DNA of 64,000 bases from Crotophaga sulcirostris (taxonomy: Eukaryota; Chordata; Aves; Cuculiformes; Crotophagidae). Location: positions 539,205-603,204 of the forward strand of contig VYZB01000522.1 in assembly GCA_013397455.1 (NCBI GenBank), read 5' to 3'. Below the pieces are notes generated by a model. That model worked only from the letters and a program-made list of their open reading frames with translations, made no database searches and was not told where the DNA came from. Positions 37,259-49,139 of this stretch are shown here, piece after piece. The position numbers and the translations under genes were made by a program. Position 1 is the stretch's first letter. The number at the start of each line of letters is the position of its first letter.

Positions 37259-38568
37259 AAAATATTTGAGTTTCTGCATATGTTTACTGTTCAGGAAACC
37301 ATCTTTAAGATTTAATATTTTCAAGGAGGCCCATTTTCCCTATTACATGCAAAACCAGCACATTTTTAATCAAATAATGTGAATAGCATATCAAATGAGG
37401 TGGTTGACTCTCAGATCAATGTAGCAAATAACCTAGTCCATTTATTATGTTTGAGACTGTAACTTTGATAAAGAACAGAAACAGTAATCTCTGGGATGAT
37501 TTTCAGAACATTTCAAATGTTTCACTCCTGTTGGCTTCAGCAGACCTGCTAGCACTTCTGTAATTCCAAATTCCAAATATTGCAGCGAGGGGAGTGTGTG
37601 CCTGAGGAAAGCATGCACAAAACCAATTCCCTTATTCTGTGTTTACTCACTTGGCAGAGTTCTCTCAAAGCACTAACTACAGTCTGCAAAACCAAGATTG
37701 CTTCTCTTTGGACACAACTTGCATGAATATTTTAGTGGATAGATACATAGATTTTTAAAAAAATATTGTGGTAAATAGGAAGGGTGAAAAAACAAATCTG
37801 AGATGGACTTATTTGTAAACCAATAAATATTACGTCGTCTTTACACAATAAAGTTCTATAAAGGACATCAGATTATCAAAGTTATGAGAAACTCTTACTG
37901 GATATGGCAAAGGATAGCTCTCTTAAACTAGTTGTAATTGAATTATTGATTTTATTTGGTGGTAATTTTTTAAGAGCCAGCTGTCTGGCCCTGGCTTTTT
38001 GATAATTCATAATTTATTTTTTTGCTGTTGCATCCTGTTATCTTTGTCACAATCATCCCTAAGTAATTATTCAGCTTAGAAAGATTCTGCCCTAAGCATT
38101 GCTCATGTCCTGTGGTTTCTTATGCCCATCTGAGCTGTCATATGGTGCTCTTTGCAGAACCACATTTGTAGAGCACAGCTTTGGAACTGTTTAATTTTCT
38201 GGAGAAGAGTTTATTATTAAACACTAGACTGTCATCTAAACGGTTCAATATGCGCGACCTAAATCTATTTGTGGTTAAATAGTAAGGTCTGGAGGTTAAT
38301 AAAAAGAACTGCAGCAAGCTGCTCACAAGATAATTCAGGGAACTTATAAAAGATCGCAGAACTCCAGCCATTTTCCCATTAGGCTTAAGATAAAAAGTAA
38401 ATTTAAAAGGAAGGTGAGACTTCTATATTACTATGTCTTTAGCAATGCTGAGAGAGTTTCCATTGTTTCAAAGGTCAGGTGAGAGAAAGAGAACTGTGTG
38501 CAGATGGCAAACGCTACTTTTCTCCTAAATTCAGCAGAATGCTTTTTTGTTCCCTCTTTTGGTAACTT

Positions 38569-38625
38569 TTCTTTTGGTTTTGGGGTTTCTTTTTGTTTTG
38601 GTTTGGTTTTGTGGGTTTTTTTAAA
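38569..38625. repeat. GTTTT/GGTTT-rich low-complexity tract
   Basis: Simple T- and G-rich sequence with words of 4-6 bases. No function can be read from it. Confidence 0.75.
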
Positions 38626-41600
38626 CTGTCCTTAGCCTTGCGAATGTGAGTTGTGGAGTGATAAGAAGAGAACTAAATCAGCTTCCACTTCAGCATTTAA
38701 GCAAGCACAGTCACTTCTCAAGTGCTGCTGAGTGTCACAGCAAGACAGGGAAGGGAAGTGTCACTAAATGACTCCTGAAAAGTCAGTAGGCTTATTAAGT
38801 CTTACTTAAAAAGTTGATTGGGGAGCTAATTTAGAGCCCCCCTGTCCTGCCTTTTAAGTATGATGAAAACCCTTAAAAGGCTCTCGCTGGAGCTAACAGA
38901 TTCTGAGTGGCATTGAGTTTAGACATGAAGTGGGAATAGGGAAACACAAAATTAGAAAAAGTGGTTGCCTTTGGAGTCCATGCCTCTGCGCTCTCCCTAA
39001 AGGAGAAGTGGGAGATGAAGGGTGTTCTATCTGCTGCTGACAGCAATATATTTTACTGTACAGTGGGCCAGAGTCCCAGAGAAGGTGCTTTTTCATCCAC
39101 TTCGTCAGTGTGTAGAAGCCTAATGTGGGTGTAAATGTCCTGCAGGCACATCCCGATTTCCTAAGCAGCATGAAGGGACCGTGGGGCAAATAAACCCGGG
39201 TGCCTATACCCTTGTTGCTGATAATGACATTCCCTTATTGTTCACGTGGCAACTGTGATATCCATAAAAAGCCAACCAAGCAATGAAAAGGTGGTATTGT
39301 AAACTGTTGTTTGTGCTTTAAATTGCTTCTGAGCTGAGCCTTTAAAACTGAATGTCATTTCGTAGCAAACTGCCTGCCCTTTAAATGGAAATATCAGTCC
39401 TTCTGAAAGTTCTTGTTTAGAGGAACCAGGTGGTAGACAATACTCATAATGAAGATCTTCTTCCTTTCTCTCTGCACTTGCCCTCTCTTTTGTTTCATTG
39501 CATGGAGACACCAGCCAGGACTTTTCAATTATGGGAAAAGCTTTTCATTTTAACAACTGTTTCATAGACATTCTCACTAAAGCATTTTGTCCACCTTTGC
39601 TTTCCAGCATCCCATTTCTATTGTCATCTTTTAAAATGACAGGAGAAAAGCCTCTTTTTCATTAGGAAAAGACGTAAGGCGAGGCAGTGCAGCTCAGGCT
39701 GTGCTTGGGAAAAAGAACAACGACTTGACTATTTAGTTTTAAACTCACTGCAAGTGAGCATTCAACAAGATGCCATTGTCTTATGACCATTAAAAGTATA
39801 CCAATTGGAAATATTTTGAGAGAACCCATTTTTAATTTCCAACATCAATAATACGACCCACAACAGCGTCTGAGAGTATTTAATTATCCATGGAGTATGT
39901 ACTTGCTTGCTGTTATCTCTCCCAGTTAAGAGTTAAAGTACATTATTAGTTTAAACATCAGAGAAAGAATATTAAGATTAAATTAAAGTGGTTAAAGCTG
40001 AACAGGAGGTGTATAGGTAGTTGCGGTACCCCTCGATCTCCTGTGCACACACAGGTACTGTGCATTCTGTTGTGCTTCCCAGCACCATGTCAACAGGAGC
40101 GTTGATGTTGGAGCTGACTCTGCTGTTACAACTGTGTTCCTGATGCTCTGTGGGTATAAGCATTCACTTTTGGACCCTGGAATGACAGTAGGGTCCCTAT
40201 CCACACACCATCACAGAGTTTTCCCTGTTTGTGATTTTGCATTTTCTGAAGAAAATGTGTCTTGTGTGGATATTTGTGGGTGTTCTTGTAAAGTTTCTTC
40301 CTCTCCCCTACCACACTTTTTGCATCAGAAAGTTCTGGAATCTCTTTTAGGCTAGTGAAAGAGACGTCATGGCTGCTGCTATAAATGGATAAAATAATCC
40401 TCTTTTGGACTCCCCAGCACAAATTAAATCCATGCCTACCAGCTATCAGAGAACACAGAGCATTTGTACATACCCCTCACCGTTTTGTAACGTCTGTGGT
40501 TATTATTGAAACAGAAAAACAATCTGTAAGAGGATATTTCCAAGTATTATTGAAATCAGCGTTCCCTATTATTACACAATGTTAACTATCCAAAAAGCTT
40601 ATTTAAAGAATATTTCAATCTCTGTCTGGCTTTCCCTGAGGTGGAAAAAAAGCAATATTAAATTGTCTGTCCATGAGAGTCAGTGAAATGCAATACTCAT
40701 GTATATCTTTATATATATGTATGTATGGAGATACACCTGCATAGATATTTAACAAGCCCATTACTTGCTAATTTCTTTGTTGGCTAACAATAAAGCCCAA
40801 ACCAAGCACGGTGCTAGGTGTGATATTTTTGTCCACTGAGAAATACCATAATCTGTAGTTCTAAACCACAGACCACTGTAAATATGTAGAGATGGTAAAT
40901 GTGTTATTTGGTCTCTGGAGTACCACTGAGGGGGGTAGCAGGCTGGCCTCTCAGATCTCGAAACACACACCCTTCACAAACAAGCAGTTTATTAACATTA
41001 CTGCTGTGTTACCAGAGCCTTTCATCATACCAAATTGTGTGTTGAGTTGACTTTCTGCTTGTCATTTCTGTGCTATTATAATTATTATTATAATCAGGAA
41101 GTTAAATTGATTTAGTTGTTCTAGTTAGAGCCTACTCTATATTTGCAGTGTTATTGAACTTGCCTTAAAAGGGGAGAAACTAATTTTATTATTAATGATA
41201 GACTACGATAGGTAAAAGAAGCATTATTCTTTCATATTTCTAGTTAAATGCTCAGCAAACTGTGCTGGATATGCAAGACAATCCTCTAACACTGAAGAGT
41301 GGCTTCCAGCTGGGACCAGTTTAGCGTACACTTAACACCTGCTGGCGTTCCCAGGGGGAGCTCCTCCTGGCTCCGCAGGCAGAGCCACTGCCAGGGCACC
41401 ACACGCATCCCATTCGGAGTGTCAGAGCCAGCAGTGCGTAGGACAAACACACAGTGTGACACCCCGCCAGATGAGGACTCCACTAATTGGTCAGTCTCCC
41501 CTAGTTTGCCACCACCCGTTGGCAGACATAATAACAGCATCCCAGAAGAAGGAGTAGCTGTGCGAGGATGAAACAAACTCTGATGGTTACCCTGGTGATT

Positions 41601-42033
41601 TTCTGGCATTGTGTTCCACCTTTATGTGAAATGGTAATGTTTTGCGGGTGTGAGCCTGTGAAGACCTGTTTAAGCACTCTGTGTTACTGCTAATTCTGCC
41701 TTGAATCCAAGTTCTGCCATCAATCTGGAATAAATTAGTGCTTCAATGTTGCTTCCTTTCTGAAAGCACCATTGTGTTTTGGAATCTGGCACAATCTAGG
41801 GACAGTTATTTTGTTATTAGTGCCTGGCAGACCATGGGAGTTTATGATAGAAGTGTTTTAGTCAAATGTATAGGATGTTTCTCCCCAGCAAGCCCCAGAA
41901 TACTTTTATGTCTTGGTGTCCTTCAGCTTCTTCAGCAGCATTGATTGAAGTTTGGTTACTATGCACTATAGCTGGCAACAAAATATGCTGTACTGACCTC
42001 ATCCTTATTTTAAACAGATTTTCCTCTGTAGGG

Positions 42034-42084
42034 AACAAAACAAACAAACAAAAAAACCAAACAAACAAAAAAAACAAACAAAAG
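42034..42084. repeat. (CAAA)n-rich tract
   Basis: A 50-base run of CAAA units with poly-A stretches. It could be a decayed retroposon tail, but the sequence upstream does not match an element I know. Confidence 0.85.
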
Positions 42085-45000
42085 CTCCAAAACCAGATGA
42101 AAAAGAATAAGGACCAACTAGATGGAGGCAGAAGTGAGTGTAAGAGTACTTAAGTGACAGTGTGAGCATGGCAGAATGGAACCATGTGTCAAGGAAACAC
42201 ACGTGTGTAAGGCCAGAGGAGCCTGGATGTGAGGGAACCTGGAAGATGACCCATGGTCAAAGCAAATAAAGAGTAACTGGAGAACTTAACTCTAGGCCCT
42301 AAGCTACCACAAATTCTGCCCTGTAAACTTGTTTACCTGGATGATGTCTGGGGTTATTGGGCTTAGCCTGTACCCGTGGTAAAGAGTAAAGTTTGGAGAG
42401 GACAGTGCCTATCACTGCATTTGGGGTGGGACTGCAAAAGGTTGCTAAGGGAAAGCATGGATACATAAAGAATTCTCCTCTGAGATTGTTTGCATTCTTT
42501 TCCACATCCTGACTTCCTACTGTTGCCTTTTGCACTGGAAGGCAGCTGTGGGAATTTTCTGAAAAAGTCAGATCATCTAAAGCTAAAAATGAGTGAGATA
42601 AATACCAATATGAAAGCAAAACTGTTCCCAAATAAAATGCTTTATTATACTTCCTGATCTAAACAGTGGTGGCAGTGACACTTCACTGCAGAGGTCGAAT
42701 CAGGTAAATCCAAGCAGATTCTGTTCTCCACTCACCTGGGTATATAATTCCATATGTATAGGGACACAGAGACTTACAAAACAATGGACTTCTCTTGTTT
42801 GTTTAGTCTTTAGGGCAGAGACGGCAATGAAAAAGGACAGTAGAGCAACTGTCTTTCTGGAGGAACAATTTTCGAAATGTGTAGAAGATGTGGAAGCAAA
42901 TACTGTACCAAACCTTTTCAACCTTTGTTGCAGATACCGTGAGCATTAGCTAAATATCAGCCTGATTACCACAGGGTAGGGTGATAATCTTGCGATAAAA
43001 TACCCACTTATAGAGAATGAAACAGAGTAAAAGTGGGAGATGTTTAATATTCAGCATATTCAACAACACTGTTCTATCACTGAACATCTGTTGCACCAGG
43101 AGAGCGACTGTGTGCAGACATTCAGCATGAGTTGCTTCTTTCCAGGGTGGATCAGAATCCTACGGGTACCTGACTCAGCTCGGCACTGGGCTGTTGTGAA
43201 TGTCCTCTGGTAGGTAGCCAAAGGAAATGTTCCTGTTGAAATGACAGGGATTCTTTGACATAACATGTTCTGTTAGAGCATATGTTGCAATGTCTATATC
43301 ATCGCAACAACGAGCTCCCTTTCTGGCACCTACTGATATATGTTCATGGTAATCATGAGTAATATCTTGTCAACAGTTATCTACCGTAAGTGATCCTAAT
43401 CCACTCTGCAATCATTTCCAAAGCCTCTTCATTTTCACTGAAAGAATTGTTTTGTGTAGAAGAATTCTTACTAATGCGCAAAATTGCCCTTAGTTAAATC
43501 CATTGTGGGAGCTGAAAAGGACAAGTATAAACCTTCACAGCTGGAGTGCAGAGAGCTGCTGTGGAGGTAGCTCACACATCTCTTTCTGACACACAGCATG
43601 TGCCTAGGGAGTGATGAACAGATGCACCCCGTTTAATGGAGCAAATCGCACATTTTGTTTTCGTGACTCCAACTTTGGAGAGTGCACTCCCTCTTTACCT
43701 GTGCTTAATATGACTCCAGATCCACACGAGTAGCTTTGGTAGAATATTGACATGGCTTTGTTTAAGCTACAAAATATAGGTTATCTGGCCTTCCTGTTTG
43801 AAGTTCATTTAAACAGGCAATATCTGGTGCTCAGGTGGCAGCAAAAATGCAGCCTGAAGTGTTTTGACTGGGCTCAGACTGCTGATGCAGAGGGAAGACT
43901 TGGCTTCTGAAGGTGCTCCCTGTTATTATCAACCAGGGCTGGAGGCCGTGGCTTTACCTGCTGGTCTGGTCCCCTGCCAACCCCTGTCTGGCACAAGTGA
44001 AAGCACTTTTCTCTGCTGCTCCGTCCACTGGCCTCTGGCTGCAGTGCTGGGGGAAGGTAAGGCAATCCTGGCAGGATTTTACCAGTCTGGAGATGGAATA
44101 AGCAGCTGTGCTGGGCATGACTTCTGCTATTTTCAGCATCCTACATGTGAAATGCTCGCCAAATATCCTGACACATGCCCACTTTCACTGACGTGATGTC
44201 CCTTCTTAGTTTTGTTCTTCTTGAGTGCTGGAGAATAAGCAGATTTATTTTTCTAACATTGCTGCCCTTCTTGCTGCAGTCCAGACATCACACAGTATTT
44301 CTGCTGGTACAAAGATAGTGTACCAGTCCTTTCCTAAACCCGTTTGAGATATATAGAGCAATCAGACAAGTCTGTGTTTTAACTTAAGCAGCTATTTGAT
44401 ATTAACAGCAAAATATCATGTATACAAGATAGGGTAGGGCAAATTTGGTGTCCTGTTCCTGTGAAGTCATAGACTGGTTTTACTTGGTTTTACTGGTGTT
44501 TCTCTTGATTCTTCTTAACAGTAGATGAAGATTGAGTCTGATCCCAGCTTGCTCCTTCTATATGAAGGTCTGTGCTCTCTTGTGAGAAGGTAAGGGGTAT
44601 GGATATGTTTACTAAAGCCATGCATGAGGGATGCAAAGTCCCAAGGAACTGGAGAAAAACAGATAATTAGAATATTTTTTTAGCCAACTGTCGGTCTAAA
44701 CAGACACATTTTTCAGGGGTTCTTTGGTTTAGTTTTTGTTCTTGTTTAGGAGCTGGTAACAGTGGAATACTTGAATGTGAAAATATTTTCTTGGCAGAAG
44801 TCCAAACATACATCTCTAAAAAGTTATGTTTTCTCTCTCTCATTTTGTCTTCTTTGCCTTCCCTGTTATTGATGCACATAATAAAGCACTAGGAAAAAAA
44901 AGACAAATCTACCCAAAAGGTCAAAATCAATGATCCTTTTACAGATGGCACCTTTGGGAATCCTGGGTACTTTACCATCAGCTTGTGTTTGAGACTGTTA

Positions 45001-47398
45001 CTTGAATACTTGTTTTTTGATGGCAAAAATCAATGACTTCTTTAAAGAAGACACCCTTGGGGCTAGAAGGATGCAGACTTTGAAATGTTTACTAGTCTGT
45101 GCCTGTCTCTGGAAGACTAATAAACATATTTGTAAGTTTATGAGCTCCTGTTTAATTTTATGGATTGGAAATGGTGTATGGTTTTGACAAGAGTATTTAA
45201 GCTAATGTGCCCTAAGGAGACACATTCTGTATCACTTTGCAAATTTGCATGGACGTTCTGATCCAAAACTGATTGAATCAACAGATATATTTACATTAGG
45301 TTTAAATTTATCCCTGTGAAAAAGCCACTGAAGTTGTGGGAGTTACCTTGTTAATAAATTTGATCTAATGGCCAAATACTAAATCAGCTGTCGAAAAGAT
45401 AGAAAATCCGCATGCATAAAGATAAGAAGTCTACTTTTCTTAGCAAAGAGTATTTCCTGTATTTTTATATAAAAATATGTGTTTATTATTACTCTGAGTT
45501 GCAGAGAACATTTGCTTTTTAAAAAACAGACACATTTTTACCTTATTTCTTTGCTGCTAATTTAGCTTTGCATATATGTATGGCACCATAATTTACTTTG
45601 ACACCAGGGCAGATATTCCTGATTTTTCTGAGTGAGTGGGGTTACAACAGGCTCTTGTAAGTTAACAGAACCCTTGATCTGGCTGTCCTGTGATGTAGTG
45701 TCAAAGCTCTGGTGCTGGAGTCTGGACAACCAGTTTGCTCACCAGCTGTGTGGATACAGGCTTTGCCAGGATTTTTTGTTCCTTTTTTTCCCTGAATCAA
45801 AGATTTAGAGTTGTTTTACTCTTGTATTTTGCAAGTTGGTTTCTGGGGAGTCAGCCACAAAGATCAGTGTTCAAATGGACTGGCAGTGTAAAGTAGCCTT
45901 GCAGTAATTAGAGAAACTAATACGTATTCATTTTCCTTTGACTATAGATTTAGTCAGTAAATACAGCAGTATAAAATGTCAACCCTAAGCAAACAAATGC
46001 ATTGAAAGGATAATAGTAGATAGTGTCATTTATGAATTGAAACACAGGAACATGCATGACATTAAAAGACTCGCTGTATTAGACATTCCTTCCCCTCACT
46101 TACTGATCTTGATTAAAGTGTGCTGATTTGAGCCTCGGATATCAGTATTCTGGTATGTAGAATGTCACCCCATTCTTAAGGCAGCAAAAATGCTTTACTC
46201 TTGAGGACTGCAAGCAGCACTGCTGGATTACCACTTCTGTGCCACAGCCCTGTGCAGAGAGACGGATTAAATCTTGGAATGCCTCTGGAATAACTCTTCT
46301 GCAGTAGAAGAGGGTGGTGCATGGGATCCTACTGTCTCCATGCAGAGCTGTGCAACATGAAGTAGCACAGACACGAAGCTCAACAGCGCTATTACGAGAC
46401 TGGTTTGTGCATCTGTGCAGAGTAAGGACTTCTCTTGTGCTGTCCCTCACACTGTACTGACCCAGAGCAAGCTGTAGTGAGCCTGGCTTTAGTCCCTGAG
46501 CTAAATTGAATCTGTGCTTTCCTGACCAATCATGCTGACATCATTCACAACTGTACCTATGGCCATTTATTTTCCATTGTCTGTTGCCTTTCACAGACCA
46601 AAGTCCTAGATCTCATTTTGTTTCATTTTCCCAAATATGCATTAAAAATGGTAGAACTTTCTTCTCTCAGATTTTGGCAATTTAAGGGGTACCTTTGTTC
46701 ATTCTCAAACTTCTGTACGTTGAAGATCATGTGTATAATTGTAGCAAAGCTGATCATGGAAGGAGTGAAAAAACCCCTGCAACTAGGACTGAACAACTTA
46801 ATCTGTGGGATGAGACAGGCAAAAGGGTGTCTGCAATGCCTGTACTTAGTCATGTCGAAGTATCTGATGCTGGTCACAATCAGTGAGAGGATCCTGGGCT
46901 CAAAGGAATTTCAGATCCTTGGCTGCTCTTATGATGCTAAGTTATGACTTTGGCATCATATCATTCCAAGCTTCATGGCACAGACTGAACTGACTGCCTC
47001 GTGCTGCCAGAGTCTCGCTGTGGATCAGGGGTTTTATATCCCAATGCGAGAGTATCCAAAGGAGAAAGTAGCTCTGTCATTTTTAGCTCTTGAACTTGTC
47101 TGAGGGTTTCACCATTTCAGTGAAAGGATTCTTTTCATAAGAAGTGTGACATTGCCTCTGTGACTTAACTCTTGCTTCCCTAGGAAGAGGGTTGAGGTCT
47201 ATAATCAGAAGCAATAGCCTCACAATATTGGTGTCCCTTTTAGCCCACAATATTTTTATATCCAAGTCAGGACTATATCTTCTGATTGGGTGGATAATTT
47301 GATAGGTAAAAACTGGTTGGATGATTGTCCTCAGAGCGTAGTGATCAATGAGTCATACGTTAACCTCATGAGAAGTGAAGGACAGCAAGGGGCTTAAT

Positions 47399-47993
47399 GA
47401 CAGAGCATAGTCTTGTCAGATCTGCAGATGACACCAAGTTGTAACGGGTGGCACATTAGAGAGCAGAAGTCTCTCTGCTTTTCAGAGGGACCCAGTCATG
47501 CTGGAAGAATGGGCCAGCAGAGCTTATCAAATTCAAAAACTACCAATGCAAAGTCCTGTGCTTGGGGAGGAATAACCCCTCACAGCAATGAAGGCTGGGA
47601 ACTGAGTGCCGAACGAACAGCTCTGCTGGAAAAGACCTGGAGTCTGTCAGGCAGCAAGCTGAGCAAGAACCAGCAGAGTCCTGGCAGACAGCAGCATGCC
47701 AGGCTGTACACACAGGATCACAGCCATTAGAGTGAGCAGAGCAATTATCTCCCTCTGCTCAACTCACGAGACTGCATCTGGAAAAATGTGTTTTGGGTAC
47801 TCCTGTCACGAAAGACATTGCTAAACTGCAGCAGAGAGCCACCAAGGTGTTCAGGGGCTGGAGGCCTTGCCCCATCAGGAAAGGGCCTGGAGAAAAAAGG
47901 GCTTCTGAGGGAGCTAACAGCAGCTTCCTAGTACCTACAAGAAGGTAGTCCAGAAGATGAAACTAGGCTGTTCACACTGGTGTGTGTTGAAAG
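47399..47993 (+). mobile_element. CR1 LINE, left part (split by LTR)
   Basis: An old CR1 copy starting inside the reverse-transcriptase domain. The catalytic RT motif is still legible as SADDTKL at 47421-47441 (family form F/Y-ADD), followed at once by a stop. Further landmarks are 'aagtcctgtgcttgggg', 'gctggaaaagacctggagt', 'gcagagagccaccaagg' and 'gaaactaggctgttcacact'. The element breaks off at 47993 where an LTR begins and resumes after 48533. The insertion therefore post-dates the CR1. Stops and indels remove coding ability. Confidence 0.85.
47990..47993. repeat. 4-bp target-site duplication, left copy (LTR 1)
   Basis: The bases aaag directly precede the TG start of the LTR and recur at 48534-48537 directly after its CA end. 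Removing the LTR and one copy restores a continuous CR1 sequence (gttgaaagggcaag), which is strong evidence for the exact ends. Confidence 0.9.
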
Positions 47994-48533
47994 TGTGAGA
48001 TATGTTTACTTGATTCGTGTCAGTGAAGGATAGTGCTGGGGCCGCAGAGTGGGGGGGGGGGGATGACCCTCCCTGTGAGTGAGGTCGTTAGCCACGCTTT
48101 TGTTTCCTTGTATAGCCGTAGGCCATGTAAATAGTTCTCGCCAGAACCGACAGAACCGACTCTGTTGCTAACCGTGCTTGCTGCTAAGTGCTAGTTCCCG
48201 CCAGAATGGACCCTTTTGCTACTTTGTTGCGGACCGTATAGTTCCCGCCAGAACCGAGCTTCCCGCCAGAACCGAGCTTCCCGCCAGAACCGAGCCTCCC
48301 GCCAGAACCGAGCTTCCCGCCAGAGCCGAGCTTCCCGCCAGAACCGACTACACGAGAGGACACACCTACCAGTCATGAATATTCATTGGTGAAGAGAATA
48401 AAAACTAAAAGCGGGACTGTATGCGTGTGCATCCGTGGTAGAGCTAAGGCTCCCGGTGCACCCAGCGCTGTTTGCTTGTCTTTATTCAAATAAATTAGAA
48501 ATTTTCCTATTTGGGACTCGGTCATTTATAACA
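47994..48533 (+). mobile_element. Solo LTR 1 of an endogenous retrovirus
   Basis: A 540-base LTR starting TGTGAGATATG and ending TTATAACA, flanked by the 4-bp duplication aaag. In order it shows a G12 run (48051-48062), a GC-rich array of six 18-base units (48242-48349), the palindrome atgaatattcat, an inverted CCAAT box (attggt, about 48385), a TATA-like ataaaaac (48398), and a poly-A signal AATAAA (48489-48494). No retroviral internal sequence is present on either side, so it is a solitary LTR left by recombination between the two ends of a provirus. A 4-bp duplication fits gammaretrovirus-like (ERV1 class) integration better than ERVL (5 bp) or ERVK (6 bp). The exact family is not recognised. 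Confidence 0.9.
48242..48349 (+). repeat. 18-bp tandem array in LTR U3 (six units)
   Basis: Six consecutive 18-base units of the form ttcccgccagaaccgagc, with single-base changes in units 4 and 5 and a different end in unit 6. Two or three looser relatives lie upstream (48138, 48195). Each unit holds TTCCCGCC or CTCCCGCC, close to the E2F-type site TTTSSCGC (established motif). Their position upstream of the TATA-like box suggests an enhancer array (inference). The repeated peptide seen in translation (PARTEL) is a by-product. Confidence 0.9.
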
Positions 48534-48730
48534 AAAGGGCAAGACACAATGGACATAAATTAAAACAAGAATTGATATAAATAGATATCTTTTCCCCAGG
48601 ATAACAAATAAACATTAGAACAAGCTTCCCACTCACCATTCTTGGGAGTTTTCCAGACCTGCTTTAAGCAGGAGATGGGACTACAGACTTCCTCAGGTCC
48701 TTTCTAACCTGAACTTTCCTATGATTCCTA
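48534..48730 (+). mobile_element. CR1 LINE, right part (after LTR)
   Basis: Continuation of the CR1 copy interrupted at 47993. It reads gacacaatggacataaatt, aaaacaagaa, a diverged middle, then aggtcctttctaacctga and the tail cctatgattcct near 48720-48728. It starts with the second copy of the aaag target duplication. Divergence from the CR1 pattern is high, in keeping with an old element. Confidence 0.78.
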
Positions 48731-49139
48731 AGGTTCTCCACATTACAATATAAATCTGCATTGTTGTAACTATATGCATAGACAAAATCACAATGCAAGT
48801 TTGCTTCAGTTATTTTCTGCCATTTTCCATTACAACACTTTGGTTTGACCTGCTACAGTTCCATAACTTTGTTGGACACCTTGTGTTTGAGCTGAAATTC
48901 GAGGAGGATTTATTAATTACCAACTTCAGTCATCTGAAAAAAAGGCCAGGGTAATTCTATATTTGTACTTCTACTAAAACATCCTGAGCCCTTTGGGTGA
49001 TTGGTAGCACAGGAACTCTGAGAGCCCTGCTGATGTCCCATTATTTGATGCGAGGGAGAGGGTAAGAGCCTGTTTTCAAACTCTTGTGTGGCTTAAGGGA
49101 CATCAGTAGAGTTTTATTTTCACACTTATATTAAGATAT
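48731..49139. other. Spacer between the inverted LTRs
   Basis: About 400 bases of ordinary AT-rich sequence with no retroviral gag, pol or env content. This argues against the LTR pair being one rearranged provirus. The last four bases (atat, 49136-49139) are the left target-site duplication of LTR 2. Confidence 0.7.

Larger units (their letters stand above)
37259..47398. other. Gene-free stretch
   Basis: No recognised transposon, exon or RNA gene in about 10 kb. A slightly GC-richer patch at 41.3-41.6 kb is open on both strands (90 and 107 codons) without resemblance to a known protein. Low-complexity tracts lie at 38569-38625 (GTTTT-rich), 41074-41094 (ATTATAAT) and 42034-42084 (CAAA-rich). 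The 42 kb tract generates the 'CFFCLFGFF' type frames on the minus strand. Confidence 0.55.

Noticed and set aside
41299..41571. GC-richer patch open on both strands, possible exon
   Set aside because: The 90- and 107-codon frames overlap on opposite strands, resemble no family, and the plus-strand frame lacks an ATG at its start. No paired splice signals in a consistent phase were evident.
42005..42202. Phe/Cys/Leu-rich frame
   Set aside because: Translation of the CAAA-rich tract on the minus strand.
48242..48349. CRISPR array
   Set aside because: Units are contiguous with no unique spacers, the genome is a vertebrate one, and there are no cas genes.
48178..48378. Repeat protein with PARTEL units, and its partner on the minus strand
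   Set aside because: Direct product of the 18-bp LTR array, which is a multiple of three and so stays in frame. Position in U3 of an LTR explains it.
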